This document shows, one piece after another, positions 51,215 to 60,914 of a stretch of DNA of 64,000 bases. Numbering within the stretch: position 1 is the first letter of the stretch; every line of letters starts with the position of its first letter. The translations under genes were made by a program, and so were the position numbers. The DNA lies in NCBI RefSeq assembly GCF_001264245.1, contig NZ_CP011339.1, forward strand, positions 4,774,001 through 4,838,000. Direction: 5' to 3'. This DNA is from Microcystis panniformis FACHB-1757 (GTDB taxonomy: Bacteria; Cyanobacteriota; Cyanobacteriia; Cyanobacteriales; Microcystaceae). Under the pieces are notes generated by a model that ran no database searches, was not told where the DNA came from, and worked only from the letters and a program-made list of their open reading frames with translations.

Positions 51215-51449
51215 AGTAGGTAGGCGTTAAAAATTATCAGATGCCCCCCTTATCAAGGGGGGATTAAGGGGGATCGGCACCCCCCTTATCAAGGGGGGAT
51301 TAAGGGGGGATCGGCACCCCCCTTATCAAGGGGGATTAAGGGGGGATCGGCACCCCCCTTATCAAGGGGGATTAAGGGGGGATCCCCCCTTATCAAGCAG
51401 GGGGGATCGAACCTAAAATCCATTTTTAATTTAATTATAACTAGCTACT
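51215..51449 (-). mobile_element. MITE family A copy 9 (inverted)
   Basis: TA at 51213-51214 and 51450-51451; AGTAGGTAGGCGTTAAAAAT ... TTAATTATAACTAGCTACT. The core has about five hairpin units with GGATTAAGGGGGGATC spacers. Confidence 0.9.
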
Positions 51450-51544
51450 TATACATTCTAAAAAAAGTTTCTGTATTTAAAATTACTTTTTACAAAAAAA
51501 CACAAAATAAGACCTCTTATAAAAATCAAAAATTTTTGTTATGG

Positions 51545-51680
51545 TCAGGAGTCAGGAGATAGGAGATAGGAGATAGGAGTCAGGAGACGGGAGACGGGAG
51601 ATTATTTTTATTTATTCTCCCCACACCCCACACCCCACACCCTCTTTCAAGTCAGGAGCCAGTAGTCAGGAGAATTAGGA
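51545..51680. repeat. Composite simple-repeat block (GGAGATA / GGAGACGG, AT stretch, CACCCCA)
   Basis: caggagataggagataggag, attatttttatttattctcc and caccccacaccccacacc follow one another in the same order as at 14521 and 28268, then tcaggagccagtagtcagga. The intervening 51450-51544 shows no gene. Confidence 0.7.
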
Positions 51681-51722
51681 ATGAATAATAAATAATCAAT
51701 TAAATGCCCTATTTAGGGATTT

Positions 51723-51855
51723 GGCTCTTCTGGTTTCTGTGTGGAAACGAGGTCTATACTGATGGTTTCTTCGTCAAAATAGCCCTAAAAGTCTTGCCCG
51801 ATAAGCATTTCACAATTCCATAAGCAAAAATTATCACACAAAGTCGAGAAGAGCC
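51723..51855 (-). mobile_element. MITE family B, copy 5 (inverted)
   Basis: Ends GGCTCTTCTGG ... AGAAGAGCC; 133 bp. A 7-bp direct repeat gggattt flanks it (51716-51722 and 51856-51862). It ends about 110 bp before mtnA. Confidence 0.9.
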
Positions 51856-51964
51856 GGGATTTTATGCAGTTTTATGTCTATTTTTGTCATTTTTGAACTC
51901 TCAAAAATTAATTAGGCAAGAAGTCTATGTGGTAAATTTGGCCAATTCTCAATCTAAAAATGTT

Positions 51965-53026
51965 ATGACCACAACCACTTGCGAGAGTAACTCGATCTAT
52001 CCCGTGCGTTGGCAAGATAATAAAGTCTGGCTGATCGATCAAACCCGTTTACCCATGGAGTATGGGGAAGTTGAGATCACCAGCAGTGAAGCCATGGCCC
52101 GGGCGATCGAAACGATGATTGTCCGCGGCGCTCCGGCGATCGGGGTGGCGGCTGCCTATGGTATGGTTTTAGGAGCGCAGGAAATTAAAACCGACCAGAA
52201 AGAGGAATTTCTGGCTGATTTAACTAGAATAGCCGATCGATTAGCCCAAACCCGGCCGACGGCGGTGAATTTATTCTGGGCGATCGAGCGAATGTTAAAA
52301 GTGGCCAGGGAAAGTGGCCCAGAAGTGGCAGTAATTACCAAAAATCTCCTTGAAACTGCCCAAAATATCCAAAAAGAAGACGTGGAAACCTGTCGGGCGA
52401 TCGGTCACCATGGTTTATTGGCGCTGCCGGAGCAACCGGAAAAACTGACAATTTTAACCCACTGTAATACTGGTTCCCTAGCCACGGCCGGTTATGGTAC
52501 TGCTTTAGGGGTAATTCGTTCCGCTTGGACAGCAGGGAGATTAATACAAGTGTATGCAGACGAAACCCGGCCGCGGCTGCAAGGGGCAAAATTAACCGCC
52601 TGGGAATGTCTGCGGGAGGGAATTCCCGTCACCGTGATCACCGATAGCATGGCGGCCCACTGTATGCAGCAAAAACTGATCGATGCGGTGATCGTTGGGG
52701 CCGATCGCATTGCGGCCAATGGGGACACGGCTAACAAAATCGGCACCTATTCCCTTGCGGTGGTGGCAAAAGCTCATCATCTGCCTTTTTATGTGGCCGC
52801 GCCGCTATCGACGGTGGATTTTTCCCTTAAGGATGGTACGGGGATACCGATCGAACAGCGCGATCGTGCCGAAATTTATCAGGTGGGGACAACTACCCTT
52901 TGCCCTAGAGATGTTAACTTTTATAACCCCGCTTTCGATGTTACTCCCGCCGCTTTAATTACCGCTATCATTACCGAAAAAGGAGCGGTAACACCGGCTG
53001 AATTAATTTTTTTACAGGATTCCTAG
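51965..53026 (+). CDS. mtnA: S-methyl-5-thioribose-1-phosphate isomerase
   Basis: The ATG at 51965 gives 353 aa; the frame is open upstream to 51884 but adds a non-conserved leader. Motifs: RGAPAIGVAAAYG, LTHCNTGSLATAGYGTALGV (catalytic Cys), ETRPRLQGAKLTAWE and VGADRIAANGDTANKIGTYS (catalytic Asp). It acts in the methionine salvage pathway. No other mtn gene is nearby. Confidence 0.94.
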   Translation: MTTTTCESNSIYPVRWQDNKVWLIDQTRLPMEYGEVEITSSEAMARAIETMIVRGAPAIGVAAAYGMVLGAQEIKTDQKEEFLADLTRIADRLAQTRPTAVNLFWAIERMLKVARESGPEVAVITKNLLETAQNIQKEDVETCRAIGHHGLLALPEQPEKLTILTHCNTGSLATAGYGTALGVIRSAWTAGRLIQVYADETRPRLQGAKLTAWECLREGIPVTVITDSMAAHCMQQKLIDAVIVGADRIAANGDTANKIGTYSLAVVAKAHHLPFYVAAPLSTVDFSLKDGTGIPIEQRDRAEIYQVGTTTLCPRDVNFYNPAFDVTPAALITAIITEKGAVTPAELIFLQDS

Positions 53027-53306
53027 AGGGTAAGCTTTTTCCCTACTGACACCATTTTTATTTGTTTATATCCATTGGCACAGTGGGGAAAAATTCCGCC
53101 TCAATCCCATTGGAGGTGACGGCCAAGGGCGAAAAATAGACAAAAACTACCTCTATCCATAAACTAAAGGACTAGAGTAATTTTGAGAAACTATCTAGTT
53201 ATCAATAGAATAGTTTGAATTAATGATTGATTACTTAAATCAAGAAACCATAAATTATTTATTAGTTTTAGATTATTTTTTTGTTAATATAGGCTAAAAA
53301 ATTAAT

Positions 53307-53451
53307 GGCTCTTCTAGGTTCTGTGTGATAAGTTTAATTGACATAGGATCGATCGATCTTTGTGTCCTTTGTGTCTTTGTGGTTCGTTCCACCCCCTCGC
53401 TAGGAGAAATGTATCTTAGAATACATTTTACCCACCAAAGCTGGGAGAGCC
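53307..53451 (+). mobile_element. MITE with family B ends, divergent interior (145 bp)
   Basis: GGCTCTTCTaGG ... GGGAGAGCC, flanked by a 7-bp direct repeat aattaat (53300-53306 and 53452-53458). The interior contains ATGTATCTTAGAATACATTT and differs from the other family B copies, so it is a sister subfamily. Confidence 0.7.
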
Positions 53452-53529
53452 AATTAATTAAACCAGAGCTTGGTTCTATTCTAGGAAAATCCAAGCAGCT
53501 CAAAGATGTATTCTTCTTAAAATTATCTT

Positions 53530-53666
53530 GGCTCTTCTCGACTTTGTGTAATAATTTTTGCCGATGAAATTCTGAAATGTTTACTGGGAAAGACTTTTAG
53601 GGCTATTTTTGTGAATAAATAAACTATCATTATAGGCCTCGTTTCCACACAGAAACCAGAAAAGCC
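53530..53666 (+). mobile_element. MITE family B, copy 6 (diverged)
   Basis: GGCTCTTCTCGACTTTGTG ... CAGAAAAGCC with many substitutions relative to the 132-bp copies. No direct repeat is preserved. Confidence 0.8.
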
Positions 53667-53964
53667 AAATCCTTGCATAATCGAGATTTGTATGATATTA
53701 TGAATAAATAATTAAAACAGAAAATTCTGGTTAATTTGGGTAGATTTGAGTATATTTTAGGGGAGGCTAAGTATATTTGCCATCTCTGCTTTTAGTAAGT
53801 ATCAATAAAATCAACCGGAAAAAGGGGATTGCCGAATGAAGAATAAGAAAGCGGAATTCAGAGAAGGAGGAAGGGAGTGAAGTCAATGTTAAGGAGCGGC
53901 TCTAATAATCGAAAAGCCAAAATTATCAAATCATCACTTACTTCGGCGAAACTGGTCAAAAAAT

Positions 53965-54678
53965 ATGGATAAAGTCCGGGTTATCGTTGTAGAAGATCAC
54001 GATTTAACCCGCATGGGCTTAGTGGTGGCTCTCCAGCATCGGGAAGGTATTCAAGTGGTAGGGGAAGCGATCAGTGGATTACAGGGACTGAAACTGCTAG
54101 AGGAGACTAAACCCGATGTAGCGATCATCGATATAGGTTTGCCTATGATCGATGGGATCGAGTTAGTGCGACGCTTCCAACAAAATCGGGGCGAAGACCC
54201 CCTGGCCACGAAAATCCTCATGCTAACCATGCACAAAACCCAAGAACAGGTTTTAGCGGCTTTTAGTGCTGGGGCTGATTCCTACTGTATGAAGGATATT
54301 AGCATTGATAAGTTAATCGAGGCGATTGATTCCACCCACGAAGGCAATCATTGGCTTGACCCTGCGATCGCCAATATTGTTCTGCAACAAGTGCGCCAAA
54401 ATGTTCCCGTCGGTGGGGCTGCCGGGGCGAAAACAGTGGCAATTCACGGCGTTGACCGGGAATGTCGTCAATTATTGGAAAATGCGCCCCTAACGGAACG
54501 AGAGCTAGAAATTCTAGCTCTGATTGTCGCGGGTTGTAGTAATGCTAAGATTGCCGGCCGACTCTATATCACCATCGGCACGGTGAAAACCCATGTCCGC
54601 AATATCTTAAATAAACTCTCGGTCGATGATCGCACTCAAGCGGCAGTGCTGGCCCTGCGATCGGGATTAGTGGGTTAA
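53965..54678 (+). CDS. NarL/FixJ-type response regulator
   Basis: 237 aa. Receiver domain (1-125): VVEDHDLTRMG acidic pair, phospho-acceptor Asp in VAIIDIGLPM, conserved Lys in SYCMKDIS. A 45-residue linker (VGGAAGAKTVAIHGVD) leads to a LuxR-type helix-turn-helix (LTERELEILALIVAGCSNAK, IGTVKTHVRNILNKLSVDDR). It should activate transcription as a phosphorylated dimer. No cognate histidine kinase is nearby, as is common in cyanobacteria. Convergent with prk, sharing a terminator. Confidence 0.92.
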   Translation: MDKVRVIVVEDHDLTRMGLVVALQHREGIQVVGEAISGLQGLKLLEETKPDVAIIDIGLPMIDGIELVRRFQQNRGEDPLATKILMLTMHKTQEQVLAAFSAGADSYCMKDISIDKLIEAIDSTHEGNHWLDPAIANIVLQQVRQNVPVGGAAGAKTVAIHGVDRECRQLLENAPLTERELEILALIVAGCSNAKIAGRLYITIGTVKTHVRNILNKLSVDDRTQAAVLALRSGLVG

Positions 54679-54683
54679 AAAAC

Positions 54684-54709
54684 CAGCATCCTACCTCGGT
54701 AGGATGCTG
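54684..54709. terminator. Bidirectional terminator between the response regulator and prk
   Basis: CAGCATCCTACC-tc-GGTAGGATGCTG, a perfect 12-bp stem between two convergent stops. On the minus strand it is followed by GTTTTTTAACCC. Confidence 0.9.
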
Positions 54710-54728
54710 ACTCAGTCAAAACTAGAAA

Positions 54729-55730
54729 CTAGACTGACGCTGCCACTTTTGCTTCAGCGGCCATTAGTTTTTCGTAGGTTTCACGCATTTTGAGACCGAC
54801 TAACACCTGGAATAAACCCGTACCATTGGTAGAACCGGGATAATCCTTGTGTTTGAGCAGTAATTCGGTCATTTCACCGTAGTATTTAGTGCCGGTTTTG
54901 CTCAAATGGCTTTCGATGTAGATCATTTCTTCCAGGTTATCGAATTGACCATCTAGTTCCAGAATCGACACTTCATTTCCCAAGAAGCCATCCGGACCAT
55001 AGTAGAGTTTAATACCGGGATAAGTGCAGGTCAATTTACGACCACAGGGCCGCCAATCGATGGTGGAACCTTCATCAAACAGATACGCAGGTTCAAAGTT
55101 TTCTACCCCTTCTTTCTGGATTAAACGGACCCGCAGTAATTTACTTTCGTGATCTTCAAGTAATTTGGTGGGCAGCACTTGAATCACCACGTCAGCGTAC
55201 TGTCTTTGGGGGTCGATATAGGCACTGAAATCTGGTTTTCTAGAATTAATGGCCGCCATCACATCATCATAGGTGTGACCGCGCTCGGCCATATCCCGTT
55301 GAATTTTCCAGTTAACTTTGACTTCATCGCTAATATCGAGATAAACGCTGAAATCTAATAGGGACCGGACTCGTTCATCATATAGGGGGTGTAGTCCCTC
55401 GATCACGATTACCTTATTCGGTTCGATGATTTCGGGGGGATCGATCATCCCCGTTTCATGATTATAAATAGGTTTATTAATGGCTTGACCTCCCTTAAGA
55501 GCTTTAATCTGCTCATACATCAGGTCAAAGTTATTCGCTTTCGGATTGAGTGCGGTGACACCCACCTCTTTTCTCTGTTTGCGATCGAGGCAATGGTAGT
55601 CATCTAAACAGATCACTGTCATAAACTCGGCCCCGAATAAATCGGTCAAACGACGTAAAAAAGTAGATTTCCCACAGCCGGAGTCCCCAGCTACACCGAT
55701 TAGAACCACGCGCTCTGGCTTATTGGCCAT
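54729..55730 (-). CDS. prk: Phosphoribulokinase
   Basis: 333 aa. The P-loop GVAGDSGCGKSTFLRRL and ICLDDYHCLDRKQRKE carry the two N-terminal Cys residues used for thioredoxin/CP12 redox control; IYNHETGMIDPPEII, VIVIEGLHPLYDERVR (catalytic Asp region) and KIQRDMAERGHTYDDVM follow. It makes ribulose-1,5-bisphosphate in the Calvin cycle in the cytoplasm. It also proves a photosynthetic host. Confidence 0.97.
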   Translation of the reverse strand: MANKPERVVLIGVAGDSGCGKSTFLRRLTDLFGAEFMTVICLDDYHCLDRKQRKEVGVTALNPKANNFDLMYEQIKALKGGQAINKPIYNHETGMIDPPEIIEPNKVIVIEGLHPLYDERVRSLLDFSVYLDISDEVKVNWKIQRDMAERGHTYDDVMAAINSRKPDFSAYIDPQRQYADVVIQVLPTKLLEDHESKLLRVRLIQKEGVENFEPAYLFDEGSTIDWRPCGRKLTCTYPGIKLYYGPDGFLGNEVSILELDGQFDNLEEMIYIESHLSKTGTKYYGEMTELLLKHKDYPGSTNGTGLFQVLVGLKMRETYEKLMAAEAKVAASV

Positions 55731-56041
55731 AGTTTCCCTCTAAATACACGACTAATTGTTAACCCATAGTAGTAATTAAACCAGACTCTGGATCCAGCAG
55801 CACCCCGCCGCCACAAATTTCTGCTGCTGACAGGTTCGGCAAGAGTCTCACGCTAGATTGAGTAGGTATTTGATCCTAGATTCTCTGTTCAGATCATACC
55901 GGAATCAGTGACCAAAATCAGTTATCAGTAATCAGTTATCAGTAAACAGTGATCAGTGAAAGGACAGCACTGTTAATGCTATTTCATCCTCCTCACTTAA
56001 TACCCCTGACTAAAAACCCAGAGCTGATAACTGGTAACTGA
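55731..56041. other. prk upstream region with short heptamer-like repeats
   Basis: The first 150 bp should hold the prk promoter; no box is clear. At 55917-55958 and 56026-56062 runs of ATCAGT(T/A/G) repeats occur, and the latter enter the end of the next gene. Confidence 0.5.
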
Positions 56042-57862
56042 TCACTGATCACTGATTACTGACAGGCTGTGGTGGATGTGGAGAAATTTAGTCATTTCCT
56101 CCACTGCTAGAGGGCCACTGATGCGATTGCCTTGCATTCTCTCGCAACCTAATTCTTGCAGGATTTCTAATTGTTGTTGGGTTTCTACTCCCTTGGCGAT
56201 CACTATTAAGTTAAAACTTTTCGCTATCGCCAACAATGACGAGATAAAACGGGTATCTTGGGGATTATTACTCAGGTTTTTCGTTAAAGATTGCTCTATT
56301 TTCAGTTTTTTCACGGGAAATTGACCGAGATAGGCGATCGACGCGTAACCGCTGCCAAAATCATCAAGGGTAATACCAATACCCAATTCCTGCAAATCCC
56401 CAAGAATTCGACCAGTTTCGCTGCTATTTTCTAGTAAACTTGTTTCGGTTATTTCCATCTCCAGAAAGAAAGTCCCGATTTTGGTTTCAGTCAAGACTTC
56501 TTTGAGGATGGTGAGCAACTGGGGATCCCGCAATTGGTGCGGGGACAGATTGATCGAGATGGGAGTGTATAATAATCCTCGCTGCTGCCATATTTGTGCT
56601 TGTTGACAGGCATTTTTCAGCACCCAACGATTAAGCTCAAGGATTAACTCGCTTTCTTGGATTAAGGGTAAGAAACGATTAGGAGCGATTAATCCGAATT
56701 GAGGGTGTAACCAGCGCAATAATACCTCTAACCCTTCCACTTGTCCCTGAGTCATATTAACTTGCGGTTGATAGTAAAGAGCTAATTCATTATTTCTGAT
56801 TGCCTGATAGAGAAAATATTCAACTTTAGAACTACGAGTATTTTTAGGGTGAACATTAACTGACTCTATCCTGGAGTTATTATTGATATTATTCTTGACC
56901 GCTACTAAATTTTCCTCCAGTTTCTGTAAAATTATTTTTCTGTCTGTGCCGACGGGGGGACAGATAACTGAACCTAAATTTAATCGCACGGCTAGGGAGT
57001 GATTTTCGATTTCGTAATTATTTTCTAGGGTTTTAATAATTCTTTGACTAACTTTTTCCAGATCATTAGCATTATTAATTTGTGGCAGCAGGATAATAAA
57101 TTCGTCCCCTCCCCAACGAGCGACTATATCCCCCGATCTCAAATTTTTTCTTAACCGTTCACTGACGATTTTTAAGAGCTTATCTCCCAGTCGATAACCT
57201 AGTCGATTATTGACATTTCTTAGCCGCTCTACATCCACTAATAACAGACCGAGCAGTTGATTACTTTTCTGGGCATTATTAATAGCATTTGACAGATATT
57301 CATTAAAGAGAGAACGGTTAGGCAAATTCGTGAGAGGATCTAGGAAAGATTCCTCTTGAGTCCTGTTATCAAAACTAATGGTCTGGGATGGGGAATGATG
57401 GAGAATTAGGGTACTTTTCGTGTGGAAGTTATCCCGGCTATAATTTGCTTCATTTTCCGTCAGATCCACTCGTACCTGTCCTGAACTTTTAACTGGTGCT
57501 TGCTCTATTTTTTCTTGACTGGCTATTAAATGAAAACTGGCATTTATATCACAGCCAAAGTTAATTAAATCACCATCTTTTAATTCATGAACCAAGCATT
57601 TAGATCCATTGACATAAATACCATTATGACTTTTATTCCCCTCTAAATCACCATCAAGAATCCAATAGGAAAAATTTTGGCGATCAATACTCTTTTTAAT
57701 TAAAGTCGCATGATAACGAGACGCGTATTTGGAGCGAAGAACAATTTGATTATCGGACTTACGGCCGAGAGAATATTTCATGTCTTCTAGGGTAATTGTT
57801 CTTCTCCCTTGAGGATCTTCCACAATGAGGAGATAACGGGAATTGGATGAACCATTAATCAT
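56042..57862 (-). CDS. FHA - GGDEF - EAL protein with probably inactive EAL domain
   Basis: 606 aa. FHA (about 10-112): YSLGRKSDNQIVLRSKYASR, HNGIYVNGSK. GGDEF (about 170-330): LTNLPNRSLFNEYL, ARWGGDEFIILLP, with the inhibitory RxxD site (RSGD) five residues before GGDEF. EAL (about 345-595): EVLLRW in place of EALLRW, ITETSLLEN, TLDDFGSGY, KLKIEQSL, and IAKGVET where the catalytic motif is AEGVE. The Glu-to-Lys change there should abolish phosphodiesterase activity. So it is probably an FHA-controlled c-di-GMP cyclase. Its last residues (SVISDQ) and stop come from heptamer-like repeats. Confidence 0.92.
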   Translation of the reverse strand: MINGSSNSRYLLIVEDPQGRRTITLEDMKYSLGRKSDNQIVLRSKYASRYHATLIKKSIDRQNFSYWILDGDLEGNKSHNGIYVNGSKCLVHELKDGDLINFGCDINASFHLIASQEKIEQAPVKSSGQVRVDLTENEANYSRDNFHTKSTLILHHSPSQTISFDNRTQEESFLDPLTNLPNRSLFNEYLSNAINNAQKSNQLLGLLLVDVERLRNVNNRLGYRLGDKLLKIVSERLRKNLRSGDIVARWGGDEFIILLPQINNANDLEKVSQRIIKTLENNYEIENHSLAVRLNLGSVICPPVGTDRKIILQKLEENLVAVKNNINNNSRIESVNVHPKNTRSSKVEYFLYQAIRNNELALYYQPQVNMTQGQVEGLEVLLRWLHPQFGLIAPNRFLPLIQESELILELNRWVLKNACQQAQIWQQRGLLYTPISINLSPHQLRDPQLLTILKEVLTETKIGTFFLEMEITETSLLENSSETGRILGDLQELGIGITLDDFGSGYASIAYLGQFPVKKLKIEQSLTKNLSNNPQDTRFISSLLAIAKSFNLIVIAKGVETQQQLEILQELGCERMQGNRISGPLAVEEMTKFLHIHHSLSVISDQ

Positions 57863-58522
57863 TTTTTCGGTACCTCGACAAAATATAAGTTAATATGCTC
57901 CCTCAAAAAGTCATGGCTTATTCGTCTTTGACTTAATTTATTTTCTCAATAAAGTGTTGGGTGTGATTCGGAACAGTTCCTTAACGGCAATTGCGTCACA
58001 TCTTCTGGTTTCAAGGCCTGAGTAACCCAAAATCTTTGTACCTGTTCAAATTCTGTACTAGGCCGATTATAGTCGATAACATGGCTAAATGCTCGGTTTT
58101 TGATGGTAAAGATTGGATAAAGGTTCGATCTTCAAGCTGTCGAGGGGATATTTATAAATATAACTTAAGAAGGAATAGTCAGCATCAAAATTATCTCAAA
58201 CTAACTGTACCCCTAATTCCTTGGCTTAAAGCTGACCCCGCTTTTAGGGGGTCTTAACGAGTAATTTAGATAGTCAACAGCTTACCGACAATCAGCAATT
58301 ATCAGTCATCCTTAAACTGGTACAAATGTATGAAAAATCCCTTGTAAGCATCCCACTTGCAAAGCTAATGCTTTCCAGCGTTTGGGGGGTAGAATCCCCC
58401 AAGAGTCAAAGATTAAGTGATAAAATCGGAAATAACAGCCAATTTTAGCTGAGGGTTTTCCCGGAAAAATCCCAACCTAGTAAATTTATACAAATGAGAT
58501 GCAACCGATAGGAGTTCTCGCT
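57863..58522. other. Spacer with a duplicated 30-bp sequence and one hairpin
   Basis: It holds GAGTAATTTAGATAGTCAAC (58258-58277), also present near 28459; TTGGGGG-gtagaat-CCCCCAA (58383-58403), a stem-loop; and CAAATGAGATGCAACC before the next gene. No ORF with coding character is visible; a short plus-strand frame at 57991-58257 lacks conserved features. Confidence 0.5.
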
Positions 58523-60049
58523 ATGGATAGCAATCGATTAATCGAAGAATTAAAAAATCCTGACTTTTATCCTCATTCTGTCAAAATTCCCGTTGAAATT
58601 ATCCAAACCCATGCTTCAATTATCTTCTTGACAGGAGATTATGCCTATAAAGTCAAGAAACCAGTTAATTATAAGTTTTTAGATTTCTCCACTTTAGAAA
58701 AGAGAAAGTATTATCTAGAACAGGAACTAGAGTTAAATAAAAAAGTCGCCGATAATATCTATCTAGAAGTTTTGTCAATTAATGATCAACAGGGTAGCAT
58801 AAGTTTAAATGGAGAAGGAAAAGCGATCGAATACATTTTAAAAATGAATCAGTTTCCCCAAGAATGTTTACTGAGTAAAGTTTTTGAACGGGGAGAACTA
58901 ACGGAAAAAGCTATAAAATCTTTGGCTGAAAAAGTGGCAGGATTTCATCGACAAGCTGTGACTAATTCCTATATTACTCAATTTGGCAATTTAGAAGTTA
59001 TTAAACAGGCTTTTGATGAAAACTACCAACAAACCGAGAAATATATTAATTTTGTCCAAACCCAAAAACAATACGATGAAACGAAAGCTTATACAGATAA
59101 ATTCTTCGCAGAACACGGAGATTGGTTAGAAGAAAGACAAATAAAAGGGATGATTCGCGAATGTCACGGTGACTTACATTTAAATAATATCTGTCAGTGG
59201 CAGGGAGAAATACAATTATTTGATCGCATAGAATTTAATGAATCTTTTCGCTTCGTTGATGTCATGTATGATATTGCTTTTACAGTCATGGATTTAACCG
59301 CTAGGGGGAGAGGAGATTTCGCTAATTTATTGGTGAATACTTATTTAGAACAAACCGCCGACTGGGAGGGTTTAAAAGTCTTGCCTCTCTACCTGACTAG
59401 ACAAGCATATGTGAGGGCAAAAGTCAATAGTTTTTTGCTTGATGGTGACAGTTTTTCCGAGAAAATTAAAGCCAATGCACAGGATTATTATCAATTAGCT
59501 TGGCAGTACACCCAACCGCAGAAACCGAGATTAATTCTGATGTCGGGATTTTCTGCATCGGGTAAAAGTACCATAGGGAAAGTAATTGCTAAAAATCTTA
59601 ATGCTATTCAGATTCGTTCCGATGCAGTTCGCAAACATTTGGCTGGAATTGACTTAAATCAAACAGGAAGTCTAGACATATATAGTCTCGAAATGAGTCA
59701 AAAAACCTTCGCTAGACTGGCGGAATTAGCCCGAATTTTAATAGCTTTAGGTTATCCGGTTATTCTCGATGCACGCTACGATAAATATGCTTGGCGAGAA
59801 CCCTTATTAACCTATGCCCAAAATTTACAGATTCCTTTTCATATTGTCCATTGTCACGCACCTATAGAAGTTTTAAAACAACGGATTGCCGCTAGAAAAG
59901 GCGATATTTCTGATGCTACTATCGAGGTTTTAAATGCCCAAATTGAGAAAACAGAACCTTTTAATGAAAGGGAACAACCCTATCTAATTTCCCTAGACAC
60001 TACTAATCCCGATTGGCCAGAATTTTTAGAGAGTCAATTAGGTAAATAG
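58523..60049 (+). CDS. Aminoglycoside-phosphotransferase-like domain fused to a P-loop kinase (AAA_33) domain
   Basis: The ATG at 58523 gives 508 aa; a longer frame starts at 58499. N-terminal kinase-like domain: FLTGDYAYKVKKPVNYKFLD (Lys), GMIRECHGDLHLNNICQW (catalytic HGDLH.NN), LFDRIEFNESFRFVDVMYDI. C-terminal P-loop domain from about residue 340: LILMSGFSASGKSTIGKVIA, QIRSDAVRKHLAG and VILDARYDK. The fusion is widespread in bacteria but has no established substrate. Confidence 0.88.
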   Translation: MDSNRLIEELKNPDFYPHSVKIPVEIIQTHASIIFLTGDYAYKVKKPVNYKFLDFSTLEKRKYYLEQELELNKKVADNIYLEVLSINDQQGSISLNGEGKAIEYILKMNQFPQECLLSKVFERGELTEKAIKSLAEKVAGFHRQAVTNSYITQFGNLEVIKQAFDENYQQTEKYINFVQTQKQYDETKAYTDKFFAEHGDWLEERQIKGMIRECHGDLHLNNICQWQGEIQLFDRIEFNESFRFVDVMYDIAFTVMDLTARGRGDFANLLVNTYLEQTADWEGLKVLPLYLTRQAYVRAKVNSFLLDGDSFSEKIKANAQDYYQLAWQYTQPQKPRLILMSGFSASGKSTIGKVIAKNLNAIQIRSDAVRKHLAGIDLNQTGSLDIYSLEMSQKTFARLAELARILIALGYPVILDARYDKYAWREPLLTYAQNLQIPFHIVHCHAPIEVLKQRIAARKGDISDATIEVLNAQIEKTEPFNEREQPYLISLDTTNPDWPEFLESQLGK

Positions 60050-60107
60050 GTTGAGATGAAGCAACGATATAGCCATTCTTATAAAGCAGCAAGAAGGAGA
60101 AGCGATT

Positions 60108-60671
60108 ATGGAAACTGTAGTGTTAAATATCGATGCAGTTAATCTGACCGATGAACAATTTTATCATCTCTGTCAGGCTAATCAAACATGGAATTTAGAA
60201 CGTAATCAAAAAGGAGAATTATTAATTATGCCTCCCGTGGGTGGAAATACTGGTAAACAAGAAGCTAATTTGATTGTTAAAGTTGGGGTATGGAACGAGC
60301 AAACTCAACTTGGTGAGGTGTTTAGTTCTTCGACAATTTTTCGTTTACCAAATGGAGGATATCGTTCTCCTGATGTTGCTTGGATAAAACGGGAGAGATG
60401 GGAAGCTTTGAGCGCAGAAGAGCGAGAAAAGTTCCCACCTTTGTGTCCTGATTTTGTGATTGAATTACGTTCTCGTACCGATTCCTTAACCTCTTTACGC
60501 GACAAGATGCGCGAATATTTAGCCAGTGGTTTACGTTTGGGTTGGTTGATTAATCCTCAACAGCAGCAGGTGGAAATCTACCGACTAAATAGCGATGGGG
60601 AAATTATTAATTTACCTGCTATTTTATCCGGGGAAGATGTCTTACCCGGGTTTGTTTTGAATTTAACTTAG
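60108..60671 (+). CDS. Uma2 family (DUF820) putative endonuclease
   Basis: 187 aa. LTDEQFYHLCQANQTWNLER, GELLIMPPVGGNTGKQEAN, SSTIFRLPNGGYRSPDVAWI and CPDFVIELRSRTDSLTSLRD contain the PD-(D/E)xK-type core (SPDVAW, DFVIELRS). Very abundant in cyanobacteria, usually as single genes; cellular role unknown. Start supported by AAGGAGAAG upstream. Confidence 0.92.
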   Translation: METVVLNIDAVNLTDEQFYHLCQANQTWNLERNQKGELLIMPPVGGNTGKQEANLIVKVGVWNEQTQLGEVFSSSTIFRLPNGGYRSPDVAWIKRERWEALSAEEREKFPPLCPDFVIELRSRTDSLTSLRDKMREYLASGLRLGWLINPQQQQVEIYRLNSDGEIINLPAILSGEDVLPGFVLNLT

Positions 60672-60914
60672 GAAGGATTACAGGGAATAACAAAGGGAAT
60701 GACACCGAATCAGGCTATCTCTATTTTGTCAAGACATTTCCAGAAAAGCGATCGATTGTCAGCTTGACGGTGTATAATCTCTCAAAAGCCAGCATCAAGC
60801 TACAAAGTTCTCAATATCCCCCAAAAAAACCATCAGGATTTCAGGAACAGATGCTCTGGCTTCTTCTTCAAGGAAAGAAGAAACTCTCAGCCATAACATT
60901 GATATTCGTCAATA

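Larger units (their letters stand above)
53027..53964. other. Long AT-rich spacer with two ISL3-like MITEs
   Basis: Apart from the elements at 53307-53451 and 53530-53666 it holds no ORF with coding character. It is very AT-rich at 53150-53300. The 270 bp before the response regulator should contain its promoter. Confidence 0.6.

Noticed and set aside
57991..58257. 88-aa plus-strand ORF
   Set aside because: No motif, no ribosome-binding site and composition like the surrounding spacer.
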